A stretch of DNA of 48,349 bases from Chryseobacterium sp. c4a (GCF_009900745.1 NZ_WXVU01000027.1:1-48349), one strand, 5' to 3'; counted from the first letter of the stretch, positions 15,831 to 25,054 are shown. The notes: a model not told the origin generated them from the letters alone. Made by a program: numbers and translations.

Positions 15831-16865
15831 ATGAAAGATATCCGTATATTATCACTGGACCAGCTTAAAGAATACTTCGTATCTTTAGGAGAAAAGCCGT
15901 TTCGTGCGAAACAGGTCTATGACTGGCTATGGAGCAAAAACCTCCATTCGATTGATGAAATGACGAATCTTTCGAAATCTCTTCGTGAAAAAATTTCCGA
16001 AGAATATACCATCAATCCTGTTTCTGTAGATCTTCTTCAGAAAAGTTCAGACGGAACCATCAAAAACGGCGTGAAACTTCACGACGGATTATTGGTAGAA
16101 TCTGTACTTATCCCAACAGAAACAAGAACAACAGCTTGTGTATCTTCACAGGTAGGCTGCTCATTGAATTGCGAATTCTGTGCTACTGCAAAACTAAAGA
16201 GAATGAGAAATCTCGAAGTGGCAGAAATTGTAGACCAGGTTGCTTTAATTGATAGCCAAAGCAGAATGTATTTTGACAGACCACTTTCCAATATCGTATT
16301 CATGGGAATGGGAGAACCAATGATGAACTACAAAAATGTAGTAGAAGCCATCAGAAAGATCACCCAGCCGGAAGGATTAGGAATGTCGCCAAGAAGAATT
16401 ACTGTTTCTACTTCAGGAATTCCAAAGATGATCAAAATGCTTGCTGATGATGAATTGCGTGTGAAATTAGCATTGTCTCTTCACTCAGCCATTGAAGCAA
16501 AGCGTAATGAAATTATGCCTTTCTCAGATAAATTCCCGTTAACGGATATTATGGAGGCACTTCAATACTGGTATCAGAAAACCGGATCAGTTATTACTTT
16601 TGAATACTGTGTATGGAAAGGAATTAACGATGGAGACGAAGACATCAAAGCTCTAATCAAATATTGCAAGCAGGTTCCTTCTAAAGTAAACCTTATTCAA
16701 TACAATCCGATCGGTGATGGAAAATATGACCAATGTAACAAACAGGCAGAGGAGAATTATATCCGTCAGCTTGAAAATGCAGGCATTACAGTAATGGTCA
16801 GAAGAAGCCGTGGAGGAGATATTGATGCAGCTTGCGGACAGCTAGCCAACAAAACTGCTGATTAA
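15831..16865 (+). CDS. rlmN: 23S rRNA (adenine(2503)-C(2))-methyltransferase
   Basis: A 344-residue radical SAM enzyme that methylates A2503 of 23S rRNA and A37 of some tRNAs. The cluster-binding motif is C-x3-C-x2-C in GCSLNCEFCATAK. Also present are an early KPFRAKQVYDWLW segment, MGMGEPMMNY, SPRRITVSTSG, KLALSLHSA, and a C-terminal VRRSRGGDIDAACGQL with the catalytic Cys. Full family length. ATG 15831 lies six bases after the right arm of the inverted repeat, so its leader could be sequestered if both arms are transcribed. Confidence 0.96.
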   Translation: MKDIRILSLDQLKEYFVSLGEKPFRAKQVYDWLWSKNLHSIDEMTNLSKSLREKISEEYTINPVSVDLLQKSSDGTIKNGVKLHDGLLVESVLIPTETRTTACVSSQVGCSLNCEFCATAKLKRMRNLEVAEIVDQVALIDSQSRMYFDRPLSNIVFMGMGEPMMNYKNVVEAIRKITQPEGLGMSPRRITVSTSGIPKMIKMLADDELRVKLALSLHSAIEAKRNEIMPFSDKFPLTDIMEALQYWYQKTGSVITFEYCVWKGINDGDEDIKALIKYCKQVPSKVNLIQYNPIGDGKYDQCNKQAEENYIRQLENAGITVMVRRSRGGDIDAACGQLANKTAD

Positions 16866-16915
16866 AATTTCCTTAAAAAAAGCTTAATTTTCCCTTAAAG
16901 AATCGCTTAAAACCC

Positions 16916-16923
16916 TACCTTTG
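16916..16923 (+). promoter_or_regulatory. -7 element before the fatty acid hydroxylase gene
   Basis: TACCTTTG fits TAnnTTTG and lies 17 bases before ATG 16941. No TTG box at the usual distance; a TTAAAG is found near the expected place. Confidence 0.5.
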
Positions 16924-16940
16924 CACAAAATTATTTTGTG

Positions 16941-17888
16941 ATGATGGATTTTCTTATGAGCGAGGACGGGCTAGAACACGTATATGCCTGGGCTGTTCCC
17001 TTGCATGCTACAGTAATTTTAGCTGAAATGATTTATAGCCACGTTTCGGAGGCTAAGCTATACAGTGGTAAAGACCTTGCTACTAATGTTTATCTTGCTT
17101 TGATGAACTTTGGGCTTGATCTGATCATGAAGGCGTTTGCAATGGGGGTGATGTTTTTCTTTTACCACCACAGACTTTTTTCATGGGATCTTAGCATCTG
17201 GTATTTAATAGCTTGCTTTATAATTACGGATTTTGCCTATTATGTGCTGCATTATGTGGATCACCGTTCCAGAGCTTTCTGGGCTGTTCACATTACGCAC
17301 CATAGTTCAGAATTCTTCAACCTTACCACAGGTTTTAGAAGCCCGGTATTACAACCGCTTTACAGATATTTATACTTTTCACCGCTAGCATTTTTAGGAT
17401 TCAATCCTTGGCATATTATGGTAGCTTATGCTATCGGACAGGTATATGGAACATGGGTACACACCCAAACGGTAAAAAGTATGGGATTTCTGGAACATAT
17501 TCTGGTAACTCCTTCTCACCACAGAGTACACCATGCCTGTAACATCAAATATCTGGATAAAAACATGGGAATGTGTCTGATTATCTGGGATAAAATATTT
17601 GGTACCTTCCAGAAAGAAGATCCGAATATTCCGGTAAAATATGGAATTTACCCTAAAATGCCAGACAACAGACCTGATACAGTACTCTTCTATGAATGGA
17701 GAAAAATCTGGAAAGACCTGAAACAGCCGGGACTTAAATTCACTGATAGAATCAACTATATTTTCAATTCACCGGGATGGAGACATGACGGAACCGGAAA
17801 GACCGTAAGACAGTATCAGAAAGAATACTTTGCAAAACAAGCACAAAAAGAACAGGCAAAGAATCAGAAACAGCAGAAAACTGCTTAA
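16941..17888 (+). CDS. sterol desaturase / fatty acid hydroxylase family membrane protein
   Basis: An integral-membrane di-iron enzyme of about 315 residues. The histidine clusters are clear: HHRLFSW, then HYVDHRSRAFWAVHITHHSSE, and HHRVHHACN. Four or so membrane segments surround them. Members hydroxylate or desaturate lipids (fatty acids, sterols, carotenoids). Flavobacterial members may act on ornithine or hydroxy-fatty-acid lipids, but the substrate is not readable here. Starts at 16941 and 16944 are both possible (GTG 16938 also in frame); 16941 was chosen as the first ATG. The C-terminal 25 residues are Lys/Gln-rich. It ends at its own terminator. Confidence 0.85.
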   Translation: MMDFLMSEDGLEHVYAWAVPLHATVILAEMIYSHVSEAKLYSGKDLATNVYLALMNFGLDLIMKAFAMGVMFFFYHHRLFSWDLSIWYLIACFIITDFAYYVLHYVDHRSRAFWAVHITHHSSEFFNLTTGFRSPVLQPLYRYLYFSPLAFLGFNPWHIMVAYAIGQVYGTWVHTQTVKSMGFLEHILVTPSHHRVHHACNIKYLDKNMGMCLIIWDKIFGTFQKEDPNIPVKYGIYPKMPDNRPDTVLFYEWRKIWKDLKQPGLKFTDRINYIFNSPGWRHDGTGKTVRQYQKEYFAKQAQKEQAKNQKQQKTA

Positions 17889-17910
17889 TTATCAATAAAA
17901 ATCTATAAAG

Positions 17911-17942
17911 AAAGACGAGCTTTTTGCTTGTCTTTCTTTTTT
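17911..17942 (+). terminator. intrinsic terminator
   Basis: Stem AAAGACGAGC / GCTTGTCTTT (one G-T pair) with a TTTTT loop, followed by a T-run. It lies about 22 bases after the hydroxylase stop. Confidence 0.8.
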
Positions 17943-18040
17943 TGACAATGTACCGAATTATATTATGCCGTAAGATATAAAACAAAACGCGTTACAATTC
18001 CTTTCTTTCTTCCTCTCCGTATTTAATACTCATACTTCCA

Positions 18041-18092
18041 AACTCGAATCACGCACCTCGCACCTCGCATCTCGTAACTCACCTAACCCACA
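18041..18092. repeat. degenerate intergenic repeat (CCTCGCAT-type), copy 2
   Basis: The segment contains repeating CGCACCTCG / CACCTCGCATCTCG words followed by TAACTCACCTAACCCACAC. Its C-rich composition contrasts with the AT-rich surroundings. Similar sequence is found at 11922-11970 (opposite orientation) and 45376-45417. Confidence 0.55.
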
Positions 18093-18128
18093 CCAGCTCA
18101 GTAATCTCTCCATTTAAACTAAAAGCCC

Positions 18129-18136
18129 TATTTTTG
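18129..18136 (+). promoter_or_regulatory. possible -7 element close to the start of the next gene
   Basis: TATTTTTG fits TAnnTTTG and ends four bases before the ATG at 18141, which would give a nearly leaderless message. No -33 box is visible. Confidence 0.3.
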
Positions 18137-18140
18137 TCCT

Positions 18141-19019
18141 ATGAAAAGAACACTTCTGCTATTGGCTTTTCTTGCCTTTCAAACCGCATTTTCTCAACAG
18201 ACAGATTTCCTGAAAATAAAAAAATACAGAGTCAGCCATCTGGACGACAAGATTCAGGAGACTTCCGGATTGAATTTCTTTAATGGAAAATTGTATACTT
18301 TCAATGATAGCGGGAATGCCCCTGAATTATTTGAAATCAATAAAACCTCAGGAGAAGTAGTTAAAACATTAAAAGTAAATGCTAAAAATACCGATTGGGA
18401 GGCGCTAACGAATGATGGCAGTAATTTCTATATTGGGGATTTCGGCAATAACGATGGAAGCCGAAGACATCTTACGATTTATAAAGTACCATTTCAGGGA
18501 GACAGTCTGCAAAATAACAACGTAAGAGAGATTAAGTTTCACTATCCTGAACAAACTGATTATATATCGAACTATTACAAGACAGATTTTGATGGAGAAG
18601 CAATGGTATATGCTCATGGAAAACTTCATCTTTTTACCAAAGAATGGGTGTCTAAATCAACCGTTCATTACGTTGTAGATCCTGAAAAGACTGAAAAACA
18701 GGATGCTGTAAAAGCTGAGTCCTATAAAACTAATTTTATGGTGACCGACGCTGCTTACTTTGATAAGAAGCTTTATTTGGTAGGTTATAGCAAGAAGACA
18801 GAGGTGTTTATGGATGTTTTTACAGAAACTGAACCTGGAATATTTTTTAAAGAAACCCCTAAGCATTATTATTTAGGAAGTGCTTTGTCAATAGGGCAGG
18901 TTGAAGGAATTGCAGTGGATGAAACAGGAATGTCTATTTCAGCGGAAAAATTCAAATCTCCATTAGGAAAGACAAAGCCTTCACTTTATTTTATTCCTAA
19001 AGACCAATTCAGGGATTAA
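18141..19019 (+). CDS. secreted protein of unknown function, probable beta-propeller
   Basis: A 292-residue protein with a Sec signal peptide (MKRTLLLLAFLAFQTAFSQQ). The mature part is made of repeating strands such as FFNGKLYTFNDSG, DGSNFYIGDFGNN, AHGKLHLFTKEW and FDKKLYLVGYS. The short Gly/Asn/Asp-turn strands spaced about 50 residues apart suggest a propeller. No catalytic motif, no lipobox and no T9SS tail. The periplasm is the likely place. I do not recognise a named family. A hairpin with arms TTTTCGCT / AGCGAAAA follows the stop. Confidence 0.75.
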   Translation: MKRTLLLLAFLAFQTAFSQQTDFLKIKKYRVSHLDDKIQETSGLNFFNGKLYTFNDSGNAPELFEINKTSGEVVKTLKVNAKNTDWEALTNDGSNFYIGDFGNNDGSRRHLTIYKVPFQGDSLQNNNVREIKFHYPEQTDYISNYYKTDFDGEAMVYAHGKLHLFTKEWVSKSTVHYVVDPEKTEKQDAVKAESYKTNFMVTDAAYFDKKLYLVGYSKKTEVFMDVFTETEPGIFFKETPKHYYLGSALSIGQVEGIAVDETGMSISAEKFKSPLGKTKPSLYFIPKDQFRD

Positions 19020-19048
19020 TTTTTCGCTTAAAATTGAGCGAAAAAAAT

Positions 19049-19056
19049 TATCTTTG
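19049..19056 (+). promoter_or_regulatory. -7 element upstream of the polyprenyl synthase
   Basis: TATCTTTG fits TAnnTTTG, 39 bases before the GTG start at 19096. Confidence 0.45.
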
Positions 19057-19095
19057 TGAGAATTAATAATTTTATTCACCCAGCATTCGCAGATT

Positions 19096-20073
19096 GTGGC
19101 AAATATCGTAGAAGAAATCAAGCAACCGATCAATGATGAAATGAAACTTTTTGAACAAAAGTTTTACGAATCAATGCAAAGTAAAGTAGCCTTATTGGAT
19201 AAAGTAACCCGTTTTATTGTTACTACCAAAGGGAAGCAGATGCGCCCTATGTTTGTATTTCTTTGTGCCAAGCTGGTAGGGAGTGTAACGGAGAAGACCT
19301 ATCGTGGAGCCTCAATGATCGAGCTTATTCATACAGCTACTCTGGTACACGATGATGTGGTGGATGAAAGTTTTAAACGTCGTAATTTCTTTTCCATTAA
19401 TGCATTGTGGAAAAATAAGATTGCTGTTTTGGTAGGAGACTATCTGTTGTCAAAATCAGTATTATTATCTACAGATCATAAAGATTACGATTTATTAGGG
19501 GTTATTTCAAGAACGATTCGTGAAATGTCTGAAGGAGAGCTTCTGCAGTTGGAGAAGGCCAGAAAATTGGATATTACAGAAGATGTTTATTATGAGATTA
19601 TCCGTCAGAAAACAGCCACTTTAATTGCTGCCTGCTGTGAGATTGGAGTACTGTCTAACAATGCTGACGAAGCTCTTGCTAAAAAAATGCAGGACTTCGG
19701 TACTTTCACAGGAATGGCTTTTCAGATTAAAGATGACCTTTTTGATTATTTAAGCTCCAATGTCATTGGTAAGCCCGTAGGAATTGATATTAAAGAGCAG
19801 AAAATGACCTTGCCTTTAATTCATACCCTGAAGACAGCTAATGAAAAGGACAGAAAATACTATTTCGATACGATTAAGCGTTATAATAACAATCCAAAAC
19901 GAGTAAAAGAACTGATAGAGTTCGTTAAAAATTCCGGTGGATTAGACTATGCGATCACCGTAATGAAAGATTTCCAACAGAAGGCAAAAGATATTCTGAA
20001 TGAATTCCCCGAATCTGAAGCAAGAAAATCTTTACATAGTATGCTAGATTACGTAATTGAGCGAAAATTTTAA
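19096..20073 (+). CDS. trans-isoprenyl diphosphate synthase (polyprenyl synthetase)
   Basis: A 325-residue prenyltransferase. It condenses isopentenyl diphosphate onto an allylic diphosphate to give the long chain for menaquinone (octaprenyl/IspB-like group). The first aspartate-rich motif is LVHDDVVDES, and the second is FQIKDDLFDY. GKQMRPMFVFLCAKL is the substrate-binding GKxxRP segment. The start codon appears to be GTG at 19096, since no in-frame ATG precedes the GKQMRP region at a sensible distance. The gene converges with the small membrane-protein gene on the minus strand; the stops are two bases apart. Confidence 0.92.
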   Translation: MANIVEEIKQPINDEMKLFEQKFYESMQSKVALLDKVTRFIVTTKGKQMRPMFVFLCAKLVGSVTEKTYRGASMIELIHTATLVHDDVVDESFKRRNFFSINALWKNKIAVLVGDYLLSKSVLLSTDHKDYDLLGVISRTIREMSEGELLQLEKARKLDITEDVYYEIIRQKTATLIAACCEIGVLSNNADEALAKKMQDFGTFTGMAFQIKDDLFDYLSSNVIGKPVGIDIKEQKMTLPLIHTLKTANEKDRKYYFDTIKRYNNNPKRVKELIEFVKNSGGLDYAITVMKDFQQKAKDILNEFPESEARKSLHSMLDYVIERKF

Positions 20074-20074
20074 A

Positions 20075-20368
20075 TTAAATAATTTTCAGGGTTAGAATAA
20101 TAACGGCTAGAACTATACAAAATAAAGCAATTAAAAATAAATAATCCGCAATGCTCTCATAGGTATATTCCCTTCTTTTATCTCCTGTTCTGATCGCAAG
20201 AAACGAAAAGAAACAGCTACACGCAAAAAGGATACAGGCAAGTCCTGCAAATTCGTCTAAATATGTATTGTGGCTGATCTTAGCGATTTTCAATGAGGTG
20301 ATAATAATCAAAGAAAATCCTAAAAGATTGCTAGACGCATTCAAAATGTGTGGCGACTTTTTGTCCAT
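20075..20368 (-). CDS. small hypothetical membrane protein
   Basis: A 97-residue protein with three hydrophobic segments (about 13-27, 38-58, 76-96) and a charged loop (RTGDKRREYTYES) between the second and third. No family recognised. The start ATG at 20368 follows an AT-rich region. The gene tail abuts the polyprenyl synthase gene, leaving no room for a terminator, so read-through antisense transcription of the two ends is likely. Confidence 0.65.
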   Translation of the reverse strand: MDKKSPHILNASSNLLGFSLIIITSLKIAKISHNTYLDEFAGLACILFACSCFFSFLAIRTGDKRREYTYESIADYLFLIALFCIVLAVIILTLKII

Positions 20369-20505
20369 CTTTTACAATTTTTTTCAAAATAAAGCACAAT
20401 TTTTATTATTATCAAATTTTTAAAAAAGATTATTAAAAATTAAAATTAATTTAAAAAGTGTATATTAGCGGAATACTTGAAGAACAAAAACTTTTTTACT
20501 TAGCT

Positions 20506-22938
20506 ATGCAAACAACTTATATTGAAACACAGCAAATATCCTTCCAGGACTTTAAAAATCAAATACTTGATGATTACAGGTTAGGAAGAGTTTCTCGTGA
20601 AATGTCTTATCTCGGAAGGAGAGAAGTACTTACCGGAAAAGCTAAATTTGGAATTTTTGGGGATGGAAAAGAACTTCCTCAGCTTGCCATGGCGAAGGTT
20701 TTCAGAAATGGAGACTTCCGTTCAGGGTATTACAGAGACCAGACTTTTGCATTGGCCATTAATGCTTTAACGGCAGAAAGTTTCTTTGCACAGATGTATG
20801 CTGATACAAGTGTAGAAAGAGAGCCGGCTTCAGCAGGAAGACAGATGAACGGACACTTTGCTACAAGAAGTTTAAATGAAGACGGAAGCTGGAAAGATTT
20901 AACGGCACAGAAAAATATTTCTTCCGATATTTCACCTACAGCAGGACAAATGCCAAGATTATTGGGATTAGCACAGGCTTCTACGATTTACAAAAATGTA
21001 AAATTTGACGGTTCGGAGAAGTTTTCAAGAGAAGGAAATGAGATCGCTTTCGGAACTATTGGTGATGCTTCTACAGCAGAAGGTCACTTCTGGGAAACAT
21101 TGAATGCAGCTTGTGCACTTCAGGTTCCTATGATCGTATCGATCTGGGATGACGGATACGGAATTTCAGTTCCTACTAAAAATCAGAGAGCAAAAGCTGA
21201 TATCAGTGAAATGCTAAGCGGTTTCCAAAGAAAAGAAGGAGAGAACCAAGGTTGTGAAATTATCCAGGTAAAAGCTTGGGATTATGCAGCATTATTAGAT
21301 GCTTATGCTAAGGCAGAGCATTTCGCAAGAACAGAAAGTGTTCCTGTAGTAGTACATGTGGTAGATGTTACCCAGCCTCAAGGGCACTCTACATCAGGAT
21401 CTCATGAAAGATATAAAAATGAAGCACGTCTGGCTTGGGAAGCTGAGTTTGACGGATTAGTGAAATTCAAAGAGTGGATTCTTAACTATTCTATCGAAAT
21501 TGATGGAAAAGAAGAGGTAATTGCTACTGCTGAAGAATTGGATGCTATTGATGAAGAAGCTAAGAAAAGAGCTAAGGCTGGACAAAAAACAGCTTGGGAA
21601 AACTACCAGAACGCTATTAAAGAGCTTACTCAATCTATTATTCCTTTAGTAGAAAACCTTAAAGGGCAGAATACTGATGTAGAGGCGGCGCTTACTCATT
21701 TCAATAAGTTAGTTTCAAAAGCTAAAAAAGATGTATTTCATTTAGCAAGAAAAGCTTTATTGGCGACAAGAGGAACCCATTCGGCAGAAAGAAGCCAATT
21801 GATGCAGAAATACAATGAAGTATTTGAAATCGAAAAAGACAACTATTCATCTCACTTATATTCTCAGTCTGAATGGAAGGCTGAAAACATTAAAGAAATC
21901 AAGCCTGTTTACTCAGACAGCTCTGAAGAGGTAGACGGAAGAGTAGTCATCAGAAATAACTTTGATAAAATCTTTGAAAAATATCCTGAAACATTAATCT
22001 TTGGTGAAGATACCGGAAATATCGGAGACGTAAACCAGGGATTGGAAGGAATGCAGGAGAAATATGGAGCGTTACGTATTGCTGATACAGGAATCCGTGA
22101 AGCTACGATTCTTGGACAGGGAATCGGTATGGCGATGAGAGGATTGAGACCAATCGCTGAAATCCAGTATTTAGATTACGTTCTTTATTGTTTACAGGGA
22201 ATGAGTGATGATCTGGCAACAGTACAATACAGAACCAAAGGTGGTCAAAAAGCTCCTGTAATCATCAGAACGAGAGGTCACAGATTAGAAGGAATCTGGC
22301 ACTCAGGTTCTCCAATGGCGGGAATTCTTAACCTTTCAAAAGGTATTTTAGTATTGGTACCAAGAAACCTTACGAAAGCTGCTGGATTCTATAATACAAT
22401 GCTTCAGGCTGACGAACCTGCGATCATCGTTGAATGTCTGAACGGATACAGATTAAAAGAGAAACAACCTGATAACTTAGGTGAATTCACAGTTCCTGTA
22501 GGTAAAATTGAAGTAACAAAAGAAGGAAAAGATGTTACTTTGGTAACTTACGGTTCTACTTGGAGAATTGTAACAGAAGCAGCTAATGAGTTGGAAAAAC
22601 TTGGAATCTCTGCAGAAGTGATCGATATCCAGTCATTAATTCCTTTCGATTTATCTCACGAAATTGCTGAAAGCGTTAAGAAAACAAACAGATTAGTAGT
22701 AATCGACGAAGATGTAGAAGGTGGAACAACAGGATTCATCTTACAACAAATCTTAGAAAAGCAAAAAGCTTTCAGATACCTGGATTCAGATCCATTAACG
22801 ATTTCTGCTAACGATCACAGACCAGCCTATGCTAGTGATGGTGACTATTTCAGTAAGCCGTCTGCAGACGATATGGTAGAAAAGATCTATGCTCTATTTA
22901 ATGAAACCAATCCTCAGAAATATCCTGCGATATTCTAA
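20506..22938 (+). CDS. fused alpha/beta E1 component of a 2-oxoacid dehydrogenase (branched-chain type)
   Basis: An 810-residue thiamine diphosphate enzyme. The N-terminal alpha part (to about residue 440) has GDASTAEGHFWETLNAAC (the ThDP GDG...N-type motif) and DDGYGISVPT. The beta part starts near 480 with RVVIRNNFDKIFEKYP and has FGEDTGNIGDVNQG, GIREATILGQGIGMAM and the C-terminal DEDVEGGTTGFI. It oxidatively decarboxylates 2-oxoacids (branched-chain or pyruvate) with E2/E3 partners that are not in the window. ATG 20506 was chosen because the 16 residues upstream, from a GTG, look non-coding. Fused E1 subunits of this kind are usual in Bacteroidota. Confidence 0.92.
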   Translation: MQTTYIETQQISFQDFKNQILDDYRLGRVSREMSYLGRREVLTGKAKFGIFGDGKELPQLAMAKVFRNGDFRSGYYRDQTFALAINALTAESFFAQMYADTSVEREPASAGRQMNGHFATRSLNEDGSWKDLTAQKNISSDISPTAGQMPRLLGLAQASTIYKNVKFDGSEKFSREGNEIAFGTIGDASTAEGHFWETLNAACALQVPMIVSIWDDGYGISVPTKNQRAKADISEMLSGFQRKEGENQGCEIIQVKAWDYAALLDAYAKAEHFARTESVPVVVHVVDVTQPQGHSTSGSHERYKNEARLAWEAEFDGLVKFKEWILNYSIEIDGKEEVIATAEELDAIDEEAKKRAKAGQKTAWENYQNAIKELTQSIIPLVENLKGQNTDVEAALTHFNKLVSKAKKDVFHLARKALLATRGTHSAERSQLMQKYNEVFEIEKDNYSSHLYSQSEWKAENIKEIKPVYSDSSEEVDGRVVIRNNFDKIFEKYPETLIFGEDTGNIGDVNQGLEGMQEKYGALRIADTGIREATILGQGIGMAMRGLRPIAEIQYLDYVLYCLQGMSDDLATVQYRTKGGQKAPVIIRTRGHRLEGIWHSGSPMAGILNLSKGILVLVPRNLTKAAGFYNTMLQADEPAIIVECLNGYRLKEKQPDNLGEFTVPVGKIEVTKEGKDVTLVTYGSTWRIVTEAANELEKLGISAEVIDIQSLIPFDLSHEIAESVKKTNRLVVIDEDVEGGTTGFILQQILEKQKAFRYLDSDPLTISANDHRPAYASDGDYFSKPSADDMVEKIYALFNETNPQKYPAIF

Positions 22939-22960
22939 TTGGGATTCTAGATAAATTTAA

Positions 22961-22992
22961 AAACCGCTTTCATCATCTGAAAGCGGTTTTTT
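22961..22992 (+). terminator. intrinsic terminator
   Basis: Perfect stem AAACCGCTTTCA / TGAAAGCGGTTT with loop TCATC, followed by T-run. It lies 22 bases after the E1 stop. Confidence 0.92.
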
Positions 22993-23097
22993 GATGATAA
23001 TAGCCAAAGTATCGGGTGCGATTTTTTATGAGTAATTTTTCCATTTTTCTTTTGTAATTATAAAAATATATGCATTTTTATGGCGAAAACGCTCTCC

Positions 23098-23949
23098 ATG
23101 AATTACAATAAAAAACTATTTCAATTATCACTCTTATTTTTCAGTGTTTTATGCTATTCTCAATCCGATAAAAAAGAGGCTTTGCACGGGAATTTTACCT
23201 ATTTATTAAAAGCTAAACTCAATACCCAAACCCCAGATTATATACACGAAGAATTTTTCTCTTTACACATAGGTGAAAATCGTGCTTTTTTTGCGAGTTC
23301 CCAATCGCTTAAAAAAGATACCGTGATGGCCAATTCTCTTGTATCTGCAAAGAATACTGATGGGAGTATCACCATTAGCCTTAAAAACGGAACCTCGGTA
23401 CCCAAAACAAAATTTCCCTACACAATTATACAGTCCAATGAAAAGGTGCAATACTTTCAACCGGTGGGAATGGCTGTTCTTACTTATAAAGAGAATATAA
23501 TAGAAAACTGGAAGCTTATAGATGAAACAAAAGTAATCAATACAATAAGCTGTAAAAAGGCAACAGTTGCTTATAAGGGGAGAAACTGGATTGCATGGTA
23601 TGCAGCCGAAATACCACTGCCTTATGGGCCTTATAAATTTAGTGGATTACCGGGATTAATCATCAAAATCGCAGATGATAAAAATGAGTATGACTTTGAA
23701 CTTGTAAAATCTGTACCAACTTCTGAATTAGAAGGGAAATCAATCAATATAAAGAAGACTAGATATATGGAAGCTGTTGAAACAACTCAGCCAAAATTTC
23801 AAAAGGCATTAAAAGCCAATAATGAAAATATAGCAGCTGTGTTGGCCAGTTCCGGAACTACCATTTTAGATGGTCAGGAAAAGATTAATCAAAGGCAAAA
23901 AGAACTGGATCTTAATAGGAAATATTTAAATCCCATAGAATTAGAATAA
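23098..23949 (+). CDS. GLPGLI family secreted protein
   Basis: A Bacteroidota-specific family (TIGR01200) named for its motif, here YKFSGLPGLIIKIADD. It starts with a signal peptide (MNYNKKLFQLSLLFFSVLCYSQ). KATVAYKGRNWIAWYAAEIP is the conserved strand before the motif. ATG 23098 was chosen because it puts the signal peptide at the N-terminus; ATG 23080 adds six residues and is possible. Function unknown; periplasm or surface expected. Members are often multicopy in Chryseobacterium. It ends at a terminator shared with the convergent AhpD-like gene. Confidence 0.85.
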   Translation: MNYNKKLFQLSLLFFSVLCYSQSDKKEALHGNFTYLLKAKLNTQTPDYIHEEFFSLHIGENRAFFASSQSLKKDTVMANSLVSAKNTDGSITISLKNGTSVPKTKFPYTIIQSNEKVQYFQPVGMAVLTYKENIIENWKLIDETKVINTISCKKATVAYKGRNWIAWYAAEIPLPYGPYKFSGLPGLIIKIADDKNEYDFELVKSVPTSELEGKSINIKKTRYMEAVETTQPKFQKALKANNENIAAVLASSGTTILDGQEKINQRQKELDLNRKYLNPIELE

Positions 23950-23970
23950 ACTTTTATATAAAATGAAATA

Positions 23971-24001
23971 AAGGGTTACCTGAGACAGGGAACCCTTTTT
24001 A
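23971..24001. terminator. intrinsic terminator between convergent genes
   Basis: Stem AAGGGTT-A-CCT / AGG-G-AACCCTT followed by T-run on the plus strand. The stop of the minus-strand AhpD-like gene lies directly behind it. Confidence 0.8.
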
Positions 24002-24418
24002 TTAATCTTCTTCTGCCAAAGTAATCCTCAATTTATTCAAAGTGCTCATCAAAGCTATACTTGCAGTCAGTTCTACAAACTCTCTTTCTGTAAAATGTTG
24101 CAGCAATTTTTCCTTGATTTCCTGAGAATCATTATTGTTATAAATTACGGCTTCCACCCAGCTTAAAACAAGCTTCTGTTTTGTATCAAAAACTTTCGTA
24201 TGTTTCCAGCCTGGGATTCTGTTAATGATATCCTGTTCAACGCCAAAATTAAGTAACTCTTTAGCGTGATAGCTGCAACAATAAGCACAGCCATTGATTT
24301 GTGATACCCGCAGTTCTGCTAATGCAATCAGTTTCTCATCAATACCTGATTTCCGAATGCTGGAATGAGCTTTATACAGATGCCCAATGGTTTCCTTTGC
24401 AATTTCTTTGTAATTCAT
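24002..24418 (-). CDS. carboxymuconolactone decarboxylase / AhpD-like protein
   Basis: A 138-residue all-helical protein with the redox motif CAYCCSYH (Cys44, Cys47, plus Cys48) and a His four residues on, typical of AhpD-type peroxidase-linked members of the CMD family. It probably acts in thiol-dependent peroxide or electrophile detoxification in the cytosol. It lies 108 bases downstream of the HxlR regulator on the same strand. With the divergent Old Yellow Enzyme this makes a plausible electrophile/oxidative stress module. Confidence 0.85.
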   Translation of the reverse strand: MNYKEIAKETIGHLYKAHSSIRKSGIDEKLIALAELRVSQINGCAYCCSYHAKELLNFGVEQDIINRIPGWKHTKVFDTKQKLVLSWVEAVIYNNNDSQEIKEKLLQHFTEREFVELTASIALMSTLNKLRITLAEED

Positions 24419-24526
24419 ATTGAAAATATTTCTGCAAATTTGAGGTAGAAATATTTCAGAACCTATATGCTTACATTTTGGTGATATACTTACCTTTTTG
24501 AAAGTATAATTTAAAATTAAAGACGA

Positions 24527-24910
24527 TCAGACATTCACCGTCTTTTTCTTTTCCTTTATCATTTCGATACACTCTTCCGAATAGGTTCCTTTCACCTGAT
24601 ATTTCGCTTCCCATTCTTCCAGAAGATACAAAATAGGTAACAGGGCCAACCCCTTTTCAGTAAGAGAATATTCTACTCTTGGAGGAAGTTCCTTAAACTC
24701 TTCACGAATCACCAAACCATCAGTTTCCATTTCACGAAGCTGGTCGGTCAATACCTTTCTGGAGATCACATTAATGCGCACGGCAAGCTCTCCAAAACGT
24801 AGTTTTCGGTCTTTAATGACCAACACAATAATGGGTTTCCATTTACTTCCTAAAGCAGCCATTGCCTTACCCAGTGGGCAGCTGTATTGCATTAATTCAT
24901 TCTTTTTCAT
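24527..24910 (-). CDS. HxlR-family transcriptional regulator
   Basis: A 127-residue winged-helix protein. The family's start CPLGKAMAALGSKWKPIIV holds the conserved Cys (position 10), which in related regulators (YodB, HypR, QorR) senses quinones, aldehydes or disulfide stress. The recognition region is LRFGELAVRINVISRKVLTDQLREME, and the wing has PPRVEYSLTEKG. It is divergent from the Old Yellow Enzyme gene, and the intergenic region carries several GTTAC words, so it likely controls that gene and its own. Confidence 0.9.
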   Translation of the reverse strand: MKKNELMQYSCPLGKAMAALGSKWKPIIVLVIKDRKLRFGELAVRINVISRKVLTDQLREMETDGLVIREEFKELPPRVEYSLTEKGLALLPILYLLEEWEAKYQVKGTYSEECIEMIKEKKKTVNV

Positions 24911-24957
24911 ATCAGAATAATTGATTTTTAAAGTATTGTGAAATTAAAATTCCAAGC

Positions 24958-25054
24958 GTTACTTCAATGTTACTAATGTAAGTTACTGCGAAGTTACCAC
25001 TATTTTTTTAATAAAAGATACAAAAACAAACTATTATTAGTTACTTTGTGTAAC
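24958..25054. promoter_or_regulatory. GTTAC repeat array, likely HxlR operators
   Basis: GTTAC occurs at 24958, 24969, 24982 and 24993 (spacings 11, 13, 11, all on one face of the helix). A perfect inverted pair GTTAC-TTTGT-GTAAC lies at 25040-25054. The array sits between the divergent HxlR and Old Yellow Enzyme genes. The inverted pair is 23 bases before the OYE ATG and overlaps a near-match to the -7 box (TTACTTTG), as expected for a repressor site. Binding by HxlR is inferred. Confidence 0.6.
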
